From Ianthella basta (lineage: Eukaryota; Porifera; Demospongiae; Verongiida; Ianthellidae), in the NCBI GenBank assembly GCA_964019415.1, contig OZ025873.1:7406234-7470233 (forward strand): DNA of 64,000 bases, in the 5' to 3' direction. This document shows, one piece after another, positions 25,520 to 38,783 of the stretch. Numbering within the stretch: position 1 is the stretch's first letter; each line of letters opens with the position of its first letter. Under the pieces are notes generated by a model that was not told the DNA's origin, did not search any database, and saw nothing but the letters and a program-made list of their open reading frames with translations. The position numbers and the translations under genes were made by a program.

Positions 25520-26874
25520 ACCTTGCCTTGCGGCGCCTATGAATTTTGCTGATGAATGTAAGTAAAAGGTTAAATGCATGGACACACACACGCACGCACG
25601 CACGCACGTACACAGCTACATGAGGGGTCACTTATATACTGTGCTGAAGTCTCAAACACAGTGGCTGAAATCCAACTGAAATTGTGAAATGTTAGTGCAC
25701 CGATATATAAAGACTCCATTATAATCCTTTGGGAAGCCTCAAACTGCATGTTTAGTACAATACATCAACTTGCTCATTTAGTTTCTGTGTGTGTAGAAGC
25801 TGTGAGAAATGACTGCATTGTCCAGTTGAAGCTTCAATATGCATCATGATACATTGTGATATATCATCTTGCTGAAATGTCTGAGAGGACCTAATTAGCT
25901 TTGAGCCAAAGAGTCTAGCTCTGATTTCCCCAAATGGGAGATTGGCAAGAAAGTCATGTAAAGTGTATAGTTGCCAATCAACCTTGTTTTTTCATGGTGG
26001 ACTTGGCTGCACTAGCCATCATATGACAACAACAGAAACTGCATGAGGTATTCAAAACATTTCTGTTAGACCATCAGTGTTTGGAAACTTTGTTACATTG
26101 TTACCTGTTTGAATACTTGTAACCATACAACTTTCTGTTTCCATTATTGTTGTTGTTGTTGCTGCCTTATGAAAGGCTCCATGCTGCTGCTAAATATGTC
26201 GCAGTATTACATTATACTTATTGTAAATTGTGCAGATTATTAATTACCGCATATTATGCTTAAAGTTCTGTGTCATGTAAATCAGCAAAATAATAATTAT
26301 ATATGGTGCTACCCCACATGCACAGTATAGGCCTCACATGCTACGTGCAAACAATGGTTCTCCTTGGCCAAACCAACTTTAAAAGTCATTGCATGCTTCT
26401 TAGCTTCGGATCCATGAGCCTGTGGTGTGGTGGTAATGTTATCAATTACAAGCTAGGTACTAGCTATAGCTAGCTAGCAATATATATGTGTATATACCAA
26501 GTCATGAAATTCAGTGATACCCCAGAAATTAAATTTAGTGAAAATCCTAAGCTTTGAGCTTAACTTTGACATCCGTATATATGTATTATAATCTGGTCCA
26601 TTAATTTTTTGACAGTATATATAAGTGACAATATAACATCACTGCAATTATGGCATTATATAATTAGTTGCGAGAATTACAAAGTTAGAAGCAGTCTTCG
26701 ATTAGAATACAGATACATACGTTGATTACAAGGAGCCAGTAGCTGTTGTATATACATAGTAGTTATCAGTTTCATATGCCTAATACAGTGGTTCCAGTAA
26801 CTGTTTTGCTATGTAGCTTCAATCCATCATAAATTCTCATCATATTCTCTAAACCTCTACACTTTCTTTGCTGC
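25520..26874. other. Spacer between B promoter and gene C 3' end
   Basis: No gene seen. It holds a short (CACG)n run near 25587-25608, a (TTG)n run near 26145-26165 and AT-rich sequence with TAGC repeats near 26460. Unlike the spacers behind A2 and B, no type II tail relic is recognisable here. The part adjoining 26874 is the likely 3' UTR of gene C. Confidence 0.5.
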
Positions 26875-29800
26875 CTACTCCATCTTTGTCTTCCAATCCT
26901 TTAGATCTCCTTCTCCACTCCATCCACCTCTCTCTTCCATGTTGGCCCCATCCACAGGCTGACAGATGTCCTCATCTGCAGACCATATGAAGACATTGGA
27001 AGGAGATGTAATATTATAGCTACTGCTACAAACACCAGAAATACGACTTCAGTGTCTCAAGCTCTCCACCTATTAATGGTATTTAAATTTGCTCATATGC
27101 ATACAAGCTACATAACATACCTTCCAACACAGTAGGTGCATAAGCTGGGTTAGCCTTCGCGGTCACTTCTTCACACTCATCGCTGAGAGTTGTCTCAAAA
27201 CTGGATCTGCGATATTAAACAATTAGTCACAATTTTGGCAGCCTCATGCATTCTTCAACATGCAGGGTAGGTACATAGACACACCTCTATAGGTTTGCTG
27301 AATAGCATAAGAATACATCAATAGGGAGATTAAGCATTCGTCTGTAGTTAGTAAGACTAATTTAATGAAATGCACCCATAGTCGGACACTGTGTACAGGT
27401 GGTAGTGTGCAGTGATATCCCCTTCTCTCACTCTTGTGTAGCTGGCTGACTTGTCTTCCCTTCATCCATGTTGCTGTAGTGGCCATCATCGGCATGGGCA
27501 ACCAACTCATCTTGAGGGCACAAATTAATTGAGATGAAAATAATTACCATACACACACAGGCATGCATGCAGTGGTCACATTGCCATGATGCCTACCAGC
27601 TTGTAAGTTCAAGCAAAATTATATTAATTACCACCAGCAGTGCAAGCTGCTGAGGGTCGAGGGGACATTAACATCTGAAACTGTTCTTAGTGTGGACCAC
27701 ATTGCGAAAAATTATGCTCTCACAGTATATGCACACTCACTGCTGAATGCTGCATCAGTGAAAGTTGAACATGCCACCATTCCTATTCCTTCATCTTGCA
27801 GTTTCACAGAGTATCTAGCACAACCAAATAAATACCTCTTATTAGCGTGTGTGCTGTAAGTGTGGCTGTGACTTAGGTGTAAAACAATGAGTGCATACAT
27901 GCTTCTATAAAACACACAAATACAAACCTTCCACTTCTCCTTCCACGGATCAAAGCCACCACTAAAGTTACAACCAAACATATCAGCAGAATACCAGCTA
28001 CAATCCAGCCACTGGCTATAGGAATAGTAGCTGGTGGGCATGTGGGAGGTGGTGGATTGGAAGTTGCAGGAATTGTAATGTTCCTGGAGTAAAATGGCTG
28101 CAGCAGTCCTGAGTCTACTCTGGTCTCAATCTCAACCTGGTACTCCTCCCCTGTCTGGAGACCCTGTGCAGTGAGTTGAGACTGAGCGGCTGGGAGGATG
28201 TAACTAACCTGGGCAACTGGCCCCACCCCCAGGAGGGTCAGAGTGACCTCATACTGTAAGAGGGAGTCACCATCAAACTGAGTGGAAGGAGTCCACTGGA
28301 GCAGGAGGGTATCAACAACAGTCGCTGGACCATAAGCCACTGTCAGCAAAAGCAAGAACAAATACATCATATACAAATACATACAATAATTGTAAATATA
28401 AAGATAATGTGTTCTAAAGGTGTCTTGCTCTTCACAGTGATTCATCAGGTGCACAACAATGCAGCAGTCTGGAAACTATGTAAAAGTAAACCAGTGCCTC
28501 TTCTACACTACATGCATTCTATGAATATCCTGCTACACAACCTCAAGACAGAAAGCAGTGGAACATGACTCTGGAAAGAAGATAACTTATCCTATACATT
28601 GGCAGCATTGTTCTCCAACCTGTGTTTGTAGTAGTGACGTTGATCCACTCTGTGAATCTGCTGACTGCTGCATCATTGACAGTTGCCACTTTCAAGCTAT
28701 ACTCCTGTCCAGGTGTCAACCCTAGTACATAAAGGAAACTGCTTCCTTCAAGAGAGACGTTTACGAATGTTGCATCACTGAAATCATTAGCTTGTCTCTT
28801 TGCTCTGTTGGCAGCATGTTGGAGCAGTAGCACCTGACCACCTGTAATGACATTCATGACTACACTGTTGGCATTCAATTTGAAGAGAACAGCAGTGTCT
28901 CTTGTGATGTACTGCTCAATGACAGGGATAGGCTGACCTGAGAATGGAATAATGAAATGGCACACACACACTTACAGGAAGAAATTCGTAAGCATAAATA
29001 CAGCTAGGCCTTTGGAAGAAGGCCACGTCCGAAGACAGGCATAATGGAAGAAGGCAAACCCTGTAATTTTCAACATACAGGGTAGATTGGTGTTCATAAT
29101 AGTCTCTCCAGCCACATAGTTCACTCCATCAATGGTACAGGCAATGGGTTCACAAGTGATGGTTGGACAGCAGACACCAGGAGGAGGGGGAGTGGAAGCA
29201 GTCAACTTCTCACCAGTGGGACAGCTACAGAACTGATTTCTGTACTGGAAGATCACCAAATTAGGCATGTCAATGATTATGAGTACGCCCTATAGGATTG
29301 TGTAGCAGTCAAGCTCAAGCTGTTGAAGAAGTAATGCACAGAAAGTAATGAATGGTGACAAGGCCATACAGAATACTAACCTCAAATACATTATATACAG
29401 TTCCATTGAAGACACAAACTGCATGCAAAGAAAGAGGTCAAGAGTGAGGCTGACCAACTGAATGTACCATTTAAAACAGTTATTCATCATGCCTCTATAA
29501 ACTCAGCTAACCGTCGTCATCAATGATGTTGACAGTTGCAGTGTCAGGTGATTCTGCAATGACACCCATAGCTGCAGATGCTGGTGGGATCACCAGGTCG
29601 AGAGTGAAGGACTCAGCAAGTTCATCAATGTTGTCATTAATGATGGAGACATCGAAGCTTGTCACATTCACACCAGCAGGGAAGGTCACTGAGAAACTTT
29701 CACCCTCGTAGTCAGAGCTACCTGTGAGCAAGTTAAATGGAAATAGGAGGTGGGGAGAGGTGCAAGAATATTTCGTGCTATAGAGCTGTGTTGTCTTTGT

Positions 29801-32800
29801 TTGAACTATGACCCTACAATAGCAGGCCACCTACTGCACAGTTCCTTCATAAATTAAGTGAACACTTCCTAGCTCAAAGTGAATAAAGTGTATAAGTTGC
29901 GATAAGACTTACAAATAGCACTTCCATTCTGTGTGAAGACTGTGACAGTGAAGGCAAAGCTGGAATGATTCTCAAGTGCTTCCAAGGTGATGACAGCATT
30001 GCTGTCTGCTCCTTCTGTCACAGAGTAGTTGGAGGGATTAAACCGTACTGGAATCATGGCTGTAGAGATATAAAAGAATATACAAAGTCCATTTGGGGAT
30101 TGCATGGCAGTTCAATAGCATCTTGTGAGGTACACCAAGAGATGTACCCAACTGGGAATGCCTATCTCAAACATACGGGTTGTATCTGTGATGGTGACAA
30201 AGGCCACATCTGGAGAGCCAACAGCCACAGCTTCCTGTGCAAAAGGCAGACTGAGGGTGGCACTGAAGTACTCGTCAGGTTCCACAAAGTTGTCTTCATT
30301 AGTAGTCACAGGGACTGTCACAGTCACTGAGCCAGCAGAGATGACCACACTAGTGGGCACACTAGTGTAGTCATTAGGATCTGGGTGGAAATGAAAGGAT
30401 GATACGTGCAGTCTGGACCTCAGAGCAATGTATGTATAAAGAAATGGCAAATTGATGTACTTTGAGCAGTGATGTCCGTGGTAGTGACAGCAATGGTGAT
30501 GTCCTTTGGTGAAGGCTGGTCCATTACAATCATTAGGTTAGCTGGAGTGCCCTCAGGAACAGTGTAGTTCTGAGGACTGAAATTGACGACCGCCACTGAA
30601 ATGGAACATTAAAGATGCTTTAAATAGGACATACGTACCCTGGAAATGTACTACATTGTAATGCATTCAACTAAGAAGTTTAAACAGGAGCAAATGAAAA
30701 GATACTACATCACAAGGAATTGAACCAACCCTCATCGTCTATGATGTTGACAGTTACATTGTCTGGTGATCCCCTAGTGACAGCCAAAGCCACTGATGCT
30801 GGTGGGATCTCCAGGGTAAGAGTGAAGGACTCAGCAGGTTCAGCAATGTTGTCATTAATGATGGACACATTGAAGCTCATCACGTTCACTCTAGCAGGGA
30901 AGGTCACTGAGAAACTTTCACCCGAATAGTCAGAGCCACCTATGTTGGTTGTGTACATGGAATGGTTTCAGCGGGTGTAGATAGGAAGATGATATAGCAT
31001 TGCCATGTATATGACTTGTACACAATGTCACATATACAGTTATGTAAATGCACACTGAACGACTTACTGGTAGCAGTGCCATCCTGTGTCAGGACTGTAA
31101 GGCTGAAACCATAGGAAGGATGGTCTTTAAGGGCTTCCAAGGTGATGACAGCATTGCTGTCCACTCCTTCCATTACAGAGTAGACGGGGAGACTGAACCG
31201 TACTGGAATTGAGGCTGTGCAAGTGCAAGCAGAACAAAAAGTATATATGCACATAACTACAGTTCCCACTTGACATATTGCATTACTGACAACAATTGTA
31301 TATATGCATGTGACTCACAGCATGCATTAGCAGCTGATAGCTCTGAGGTTAAGCTGTTAAGGATATCGAGGGTTTCAGCAATGAAAACGTGGTCTGAGTT
31401 GTTCCCAGTGATGGTCAGTAGCTCTGAGGTGGCACGGTCAATCACGTTCATCACCCGGCTACCAAATGCAACACCGTAGTTGGTAGTGCCTTCTGCAACA
31501 GTGACAGCTGTAGCATTCTCCAGTCTCTGCTGGTCAAACTCGTCAGTTTCACCAAAGTAGTGAGTGACACCGTCAGTAATGACAATGATGACTCTAGAGA
31601 CACCAACACGACTCTGTTCTTCAAATATCCTAACACACTCCTCCATAGCTCCTGGAGTGTTGGTTCCACCGGGAGTAGTCCTCTCTATTCTGGCTACATT
31701 GCGAATGACATTCACCAAAGTGGTCTTGTCCGTGTAAGTGGTCAAGTTGAACTCTCTAAACACATCTCTCCCATACTTGACCATAGCCACCCTGCTGTCC
31801 TGGGCTGTGGGGCCAACATTCAGCCCATCAACAATCTGAGAAATGATGTCTACCAGTATGATGAAGTCATCATCATTGATACTGTTGCCCGAATCAGCAG
31901 CTATGCAGTAGTCCGCAGGAATGGTGCAATTCATCTGCTCTGAATACAAAAAGAAAAACAGGATTAGCTGATAATGAATGCACTGATGTCTGTTAGCTGT
32001 TTAGTACGCAGTTACTGCTTCTGCAAACAGTGAAACTAAAACAATACCAATTCAAATTAGGCAAAGTACACCTAATTTGAAGAACATTCTGTGTGATAAA
32101 GTCTAAGATGTACATGTGCTCCAAACATACGGGTGGTATCAGTGATGGTGACAAAGGCCACATCTGGAGAGCCAACAGCCACAGCTTCCTGTGCACCAGG
32201 CAGACTGAGGGTGGCACTGAAGTACTCGTCAGGTTCCACAAAGTTGTCTTCATTAGTAGCCACAGGGACTGTCACAGTCACTGAGCCAGCAGAGATGACC
32301 ACACTAGTGGACACACCGGTATAGTCATTAATATCTGTGCATGTAGAATTGAAAGAATGACACTTGTAGTCTGACTTTAGAGGAGTGCATCAAGTAATGA
32401 TAGACTGATTAATGATGGATTATATTCAGCACCACTACGTACTGTATGTATCTACCTTCAGCTGTGATGTCCATGGTAGTGGCAGTAATGGTGATGTCTT
32501 TGGATGAAGGCTGGTCCAGTACAATCATCAAGTTAGCTGGAGTGCCCTCAGAAACAGTGTAGCTCTGAGGACTGAAACTGATGACCACCACTGAAATGAA
32601 ACATTTAAAGATACTTTAAATAGAACATACACTGAAAATGTTTGCATGCACTCAACTAACCCTCATCATCCATGATGTTGACAGTTGCAGTGTCAGGTGA
32701 TCCCTTCGTGACGCCCATAGCTGCAGATGCAGCTGGGATCTCCGGAGCAAGAGTGAAGGACTCAGCAAGTTCAGCAATGTTGTCATTAATGATGGACACA

Positions 32801-35800
32801 TTGAAGCTCATCACATTCACTCCAGCAGGGAAGGTCACTGAGAAACTTTCACCCACATAGTCAGAGCCAACTACATGTGAGTTTATGGGTAAAAGACGAG
32901 GTGAAGGAAGATGCAAGCAACATTGCATGCTAAACAAATATGTTGTCTGTACTTTAAGTACCCTGCAGTAGTGGGGTGACCTTTCAGCACTGTTATCATA
33001 TTAAGCAACACAACACACTCTAGCTAGAAAGTGAACAAAATGTACCAGTGATGACAAGACTCACCAGTAGCACTTCCATCCTGTGTGAGAACTGTGACAG
33101 TGAAGGCAAAGCTGGGATGGTTCTCAAGTGCTTCCAAGGTGATGATAACATTGCTGTCTGCTCCTTCTGTCACAGAGTAGTTGGAGGGATTGAAGTGCAC
33201 TGGAATGATGGCTGTGGAAATGAAGGGATAGAAAGTCCAGTAAGGATTGTACTGTGATATAGTGCCTTGAGAAAAATGCTACGGTAGCTAGAGGGGAATG
33301 CTGGAATGCGTATCTCAAATGTACGGGTGGTATCAGTGATGGTGACATAGGCCACATTCGGAGAGCGAACAACCCCGATATCCGGTGCACCATGGCCAGG
33401 TAGGCTGAGGGTAGCACTGAAGTACTCGTCAGGTTCCACAACGAAGTCCTCTTTAGTAATCAAAGACAGTGTTGTATTCACTAAGCCAGCTGAGATGGTC
33501 ACATTGAAAGACCCGCCCACATAATCCTCAGGATCTGGGTAGAAGGGATATAAAAAGGAAGTCATTTGTGGACCTCAGAGGACTTATACATATATCATGT
33601 AATGCAAACAGATTAATATTGGATTACATTCTACACATAAATACCTTCGGCTGAGATATCCATGGTAGTAACAGAAACAGTGATGTCATTTGGTGAAGGT
33701 TTGTTTAGTGTGATCATCAGGTTAGCTGGAGTGCCCTCAGGAACAGTGTAGTCCTGAGGACCGAAACTGATGGCATGTACTGAATAGGAAGAAGTAACAT
33801 ATCCTTAGTTATTTAGGTAAAGATCGAGTGGATAGTTACTACACCGAGATGAACTGTGCTAACCATCATTGTCTATGATGTTGACAGTTACATTGTCTGG
33901 TGATCCCCTGGTGACAGCCATAGCCGCAGATGCTGATGGGATGTCCAGGGTAAGAGTGAAGGACTCATCAAGTTCTGCAATGCCGTCATTAATGATGGAC
34001 ACATTGAAGCTGATCACATTCACTCCAGCAGGGAAGGTCACTGAGAAGCTTTCATCCTGGTAGTCAGAGTCACCTTTGTTGGTTGTGAAGATGGAATGGT
34101 TTCATTGAGTGCATATTATACGAAGATGATAGCATTGCCATGTATCCACAATGTCATAAGCATAATTGCATATCAAATGAGTGAAGGCAAAACTTACGAG
34201 TAGCACTTCCATCCTGTGTGAGCACTGTGACTGTGAAGCCATAGGAAGGATGGTTTGTAAGTACTTCCAAAGTGATGACAGCATTGCTGTCCACTCCTTC
34301 CACCACAGAGTAGATGGGGCGACTGAACCGTACAGGAATTGAGGCTGTGCAAGTGCAAAGCAGAATACTCCACACAGAAGCATACACTTCCTTTACGTAT
34401 GCTTAACTATTACAAAGTTAACATATTCTGAGTAGTAGCGCAGTAATAAATAGTTTATATGCACACAGATACATGGTCCTCTCTCAGTTACCACCCATGA
34501 TATTTAACACAGTACATTACTGGCAGCAACTGCCAAGCGACTCACGGCATGATAAGGTGAAATTGTTAAGGACATCGAGGGTTTCAGCAATGAAAACATG
34601 GTCTGAGTTGTTCCCAGTGATGGTCAGTAGCTCTGAGGTGGCACGGTCAATCACGTTCATCACCCGGCTACCAAATGCAACACCGTAGTTGGTAGTGCCT
34701 GCTGCAACAGTGACAGCTGTAGCATTCTCCAGTCTCTGCTGGTCAAACTCGTCAGTTTCACCAAAGTGGTGAGTAACACCGTCAGTAATGACAATGATGA
34801 CTCTAGAGACACCAATGCGACCCTGTTCTTCAAATAGCCTAACACACTCTTCCATAGCTCCTGGAGTGTTGGTTCCACCGGGAGTAGTCCTCTCTATTCT
34901 GGCTACATTGCGAATGACATTCACCAAAGTGGTCTTGTCCGTGTAAGTGGTCAAGTTGAACTCTCTAAACACATCTCTCCCATACTTGACCATAGCCACC
35001 CTGCTGTTCTGAGCTGTGGAGCCAACATTCAGCCTAACAACGATGCGAGAAATGATGTCTACCAGTGTGATAAAGTCATCGTCATTGATACTGTTGGACG
35101 AATCAGCAGCTATGCAGTAGTCCACAGGAATGGAGCAGTTGATCTGCACTGAATACAAAAGAAGAACAACACAATTTCCTGATAATGAATACACTATTAC
35201 CTATTACAGTAGCTGTCTAGTACACAGTACACATCAAGGATGGGATGGCTGCAATGCCAGCTGTCATTCTCCCTCCTGCGATCATCTATACTGTGCATCA
35301 GAGGATCAAGATCAAGTCTGAATGTCGTCCCACGATTCCCAATCTCCACTGACTTGGCCACCAACAAATCACGCGTGGCCCTCTACTAAATTCCTAAAAC
35401 ATGGGCCTATAACATATTGAACATTTGATATTTGATGTTACCGTTGATATTTTATGCTGTGTGTATTGCCTCATGTTTTTTATTAATGAAAAAAAGTACA
35501 CAGTTACTGCTGTCTCAAGCAGTAACGTTACCACTGCAAGCTAGCATGGTTACACGTGGACACTAAGACAATACCATGCAGTTTAAATCAGACATTACAC
35601 CTCATTAGAAGAATGTCCAAGTTGCACGTGCGTGTGTCCCAAACGTACAAGTAGTATCAAAGATGGTGACAAAGGCCACATCTGGAGAGCCCACAGCCAC
35701 AGCTTCCTGTGCACCAGGCAGACTGAGGGTGGCACTGAAGTACTCTTCAGGTTCCACAAAGTTGTCTTCATTAGTAGTCACAGGGACTGTCACAGTCACT

Positions 35801-37972
35801 GAGCCAGCAGAGATGACCACACTAGTGGAGACACTGGTATAGTCATCAGGATCTGGGTGGAAATGAAAGGATGACATTTGCAGTCTTGACCTTAGAGGAA
35901 TGCATCGAGTAATGCTAAACTGATTACATACTGCATGACATTTCTACCTTCAGCTGAGATGTTCATGGTAGTGACAGTGACAGTGATGTCCTTTGGTGAA
36001 GGCTGGTCCAGTACAATCATCAGGTTAGCTGGAATGCCCTCGGGTACAGTGTAGTATCGAGGACTGAAACTGACGGCCACCACTGAATTGGGAAAAATTA
36101 GCATACTATTAAAATAGGCAAAGAGTGTAAAGATATTACACTAAGTTGCATTGTACTAACCTTCGTTATCCATGATGTTGACAGTTGCAGTGTCAGGTGA
36201 CCATGCAATGACACCCATAGCTGCAATTGCATCTGGGATCTTCAGGTCAAGGGTGAAGGATTCAGCAAGTTCAGCAATGTTGTCATTAATGATGGACACA
36301 TTGAAGCTGATCACATTCACTCCAGCAGGGAAGGTCACTGAGAAGTTTCCACACACATAATCAGAGTCACCTTAACATGGAATGGTTTGAGCAAGAGTAG
36401 GAAGATGACACCAATGCTGTGCATGTATGTACAATTGCATACCGTTACATTATTATACATTGAATGAATGAAGGCAAGACGTACAAAATGCAGTTCCATC
36501 CTGTGTGAGCACTGTGACATTGAAGCCATAAGAAGGATGTTCTGTAAGTGCTTCCAAGGTAATGACAGCATTGCTGTCCAATCCTTCCGTCACAGAGTAG
36601 ATGGAGGAATTGAACCGTACTGGAATTGAGGCTGTGCAAGTGCAAGTTAAAGTAGTCCACAGGGTAAGAATAAAACACAACAAAGCAAAGCTAATACCCT
36701 ACATGCTGACAGCATGTTCAGCTACTGTATTACAAATTACAGTATTATTGTTACAGTAAGGTCTAAAGCATTTATCTGGACAGGCCAAAGTTGCCCCCTT
36801 CAATTAACCATGCATTCATCCACAGGACTTGACACAGTATATTGTTATCAGCAACTGAGTATGTGACTCACGGCATGAGAAGGCGGCTGATAGCAATGAG
36901 GTTAAATTGTTAAAGACATCGAGGGTTTCAGCAATGAAAATATGGTCTGAGTTGTTCCCAGTGATGGTCAGTAGCTCTGAGGTGGCACGGTCAATCACAT
37001 TCATCACCCGGCTACCAAATGCAACACCGTAGTTGGTAGTGCCTGCAGTGACAGTGACAGTTGTAGCATTCTCCAGTCTCTGCTGGTCAAACTCATCGGT
37101 TTCACCAGAGTAGTGAGTGACACCATCAGTAATGACAATGATGACTCTAGAGACACCAACACGACCCTGTTCTTCAAATATTCTAACACACTCCTCCATA
37201 GCTCCTGGAATGTTGGTTCCACCGGGAGTAGTCCTCTCTATTCTGGACACATTGCGAATGATATCCACCAAAGTGGTCTTGTCAGTATAAGCGGTCAAGT
37301 TGAACTCTTTAAACACATCTCTCCCATACTTGACCATAGCCACCCTGCTGTCCTGAGCTGTGGGGCCAACATTCAGCTCATCAACAATCTGAGAAATGAT
37401 GTCTACCAGTGAGATGAAGTCATCGTCATTGGTACTGTTGGACGAGTCAGCAGCTATGCAGTAGTCCACAGGAATGGTGCAGTTTATTTGCACTGAAGTC
37501 AAAAGAGCAACAAACAAGAGCAGCATAATTTCATACACTAATGTCCACACAGACAGCACTACCTTGCGTATATAGCACACCTTACCCAGTGTATAGGGTC
37601 TGCTCACCTTGAGCTGCCGCACCAAGTAGACAGGCGAGTGCTGCGGCGTATAAAGAGTAGAGAATAGCCTCAAGTAGACTAGCTAATAGAACTCAGCAAT
37701 AAATGCTATCAAGTTACATCAGAGTCTACATATGTACGGTAAATGTGAACTGATTGCAAGTGAAGGTTAGCTTGATGCGGTCAAAGCCATACGCAGCTAG
37801 CTAACTACATGACATTGTACAGGACATTGAATAGACCTAGCTACGTTGCTAGCTAGCTACGTAGCTACGCACTGCATCTCTGTGGGTAGCTGAAACAAAC
37901 TGACTGAATATGGCGAGCCTGCAACGTATGCGTACCTGCAATGAGCGTTGACGTTACGGCAACTGGGGACAT
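26875..37972 (-). CDS. Array gene C: 3 VWA / 9 Calx-beta / VWC / FN3 receptor, 2111 aa
   Basis: Thirty-one exons, 6336 nt in frame. Signal 37936-37972, 37608-37640. VWA1 36872-37492. Calx-beta 36485-36631+36161-36370, 35948-36082+35649-35852. VWA2 34546-35148. Calx-beta 34198-34344+33864-34073, 33645-33779+33325-33534, 33065-33211+32661-32870, 32456-32590+32131-32334. VWA3 31319-31939. Calx-beta 31068-31214+30730-30939, 30461-30595+30177-30380, 29913-30059+29512-29721. VWC 29381-29418, 29079-29244. FN3 28620-28937; FN3 plus helix 27928-28339. Tail 27741-27814, 27432-27510, 27121-27206, 26875-26975. VWA2 and VWA3 have no signal exon before them and enter and leave in phase 1, so one long protein is the simplest model. 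VWA2 is six codons shorter at its end. NPAY is present. Alternative: internal promoters could make shorter proteins, but no upstream box precedes VWA2 or VWA3. Confidence 0.82.
35149..35648. other. 500-bp intron of gene C before VWA2, partly unique sequence
   Basis: Positions about 35230-35510 have no counterpart in the other VWA-preceding introns. The plus strand holds a short open stretch ending near 35343 and a T-rich stretch with TTTTTTATTAATGAAAAAAAG near 35476-35497, which could be the tail of an old insertion. Family not identified. Confidence 0.35.
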
Positions 37973-38050
37973 CTTCGGTCATTCAAATTCAGCAGAGACG
38001 GAAAGGAAGCCCAAGGCCTACAATCAACTGTACGTACATGCACACGCCCA

Positions 38051-38075
38051 CAGTAATTAACGCCCAGTGGGCGCT
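38051..38075 (-). promoter_or_regulatory. Conserved upstream box of gene C
   Basis: CAGTAATTAACGCCCAG followed by GGCGCTACCT, 79 bp upstream of the C start codon; same arrangement as the other array genes. Confidence 0.6.
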
Positions 38076-38309
38076 ACCTGGCCTGGCGCGGCGCCTATTT
38101 GCTTAATTTGTTATGTGTGCCAGTGTTTCAACTTAAATCCAGGCCAGCATTCATCAAAATGTACAGACCTAACACATAACATCAAATGCAAATGTCTATA
38201 TAAATAGGTGTACAGAGATTTTAACAACAAGCACATAATTGGAAATAATGGTAGTTCTATACCCTACTTGAAACACTGATAGTCTCCCTCCATCTTTAGC
38301 TACAACTTG

Positions 38310-38737
38310 TCATATGTACAGATTATCCACGCTCCCTTTATTGTCTCTGTCATCCATTTTCCCCCATGGCTGTGCCTCTCATTTGTGCGCTCAGATACAA
38401 GTAGGGAACATCATAGGGATCAGTGCCATCATCTGTTCAAAGGTCATGAGCAAGAAGGCATACTGTGATCAAAACAGTGTCACACTGCACGATGCACAGG
38501 TAGCTATATGTATAAGAAAGGATTTGTAAATAGTGCATGTAAAACTGTTACTGGGCTTGTCTCTGTAGACCATCCACTCATGGCATACTCCTGAATACAA
38601 GTATACATCTCTCTTACGACATGTACAAGATTGCTACAGTGAATGGTAGAAAGAGCACTTGTTCCTCATGCACCCTGGTGCAGAAGGATGCCTTGCCTGC
38701 CCTTCACTCATGGTGATGTACTGTGCAGCCATATTAT
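38310..38737 (-). pseudogene. Relic of type II cytoplasmic-tail cassette upstream of C
   Basis: Positions about 38674-38737 match the first type II tail exon of gene F and keep its AG acceptor (CACCTCTAG) and frame (MAAQYITMSEG). Positions about 38310-38430 match the last tail exon (YDVPYLYLSAQMRGTAMG) but the frame shifts near the end. The NPAY exon between them is deleted. No FN3 or membrane exon lies upstream, so this is the cut-off 3' end of a lost array gene. Confidence 0.65.
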
Positions 38738-38783
38738 CTAGAGGTGCAATAAAGTGAATGTGTCAACATGCACACACACATTC

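Larger units (their letters stand above)
37524..38783. repeat. Segmental duplication, copy 1 (pair at 58711-60200)
   Basis: The sequence matches 58711-60200 closely and in the same orientation. It covers the intron after signal exon 2, both signal exons, the upstream box, the spacer and type II tail exons. This copy lacks the NPAY tail exon and about 0.3 kb around it (join near 38600). It marks the edge of the array before the U2AF1 block. Confidence 0.8.

Noticed and set aside
35230-35510. Insert in gene C intron as the 3' end of a LINE
   Set aside because: The T/A-rich end is suggestive, but the short open stretch shows no reverse-transcriptase motif and no target-site duplication is visible.
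26875-37972. Gene C as three separate genes each starting at a VWA exon
   Set aside because: No signal exon or upstream box precedes VWA2 or VWA3, no FN3, helix or tail exons precede them, and all phases allow one protein.
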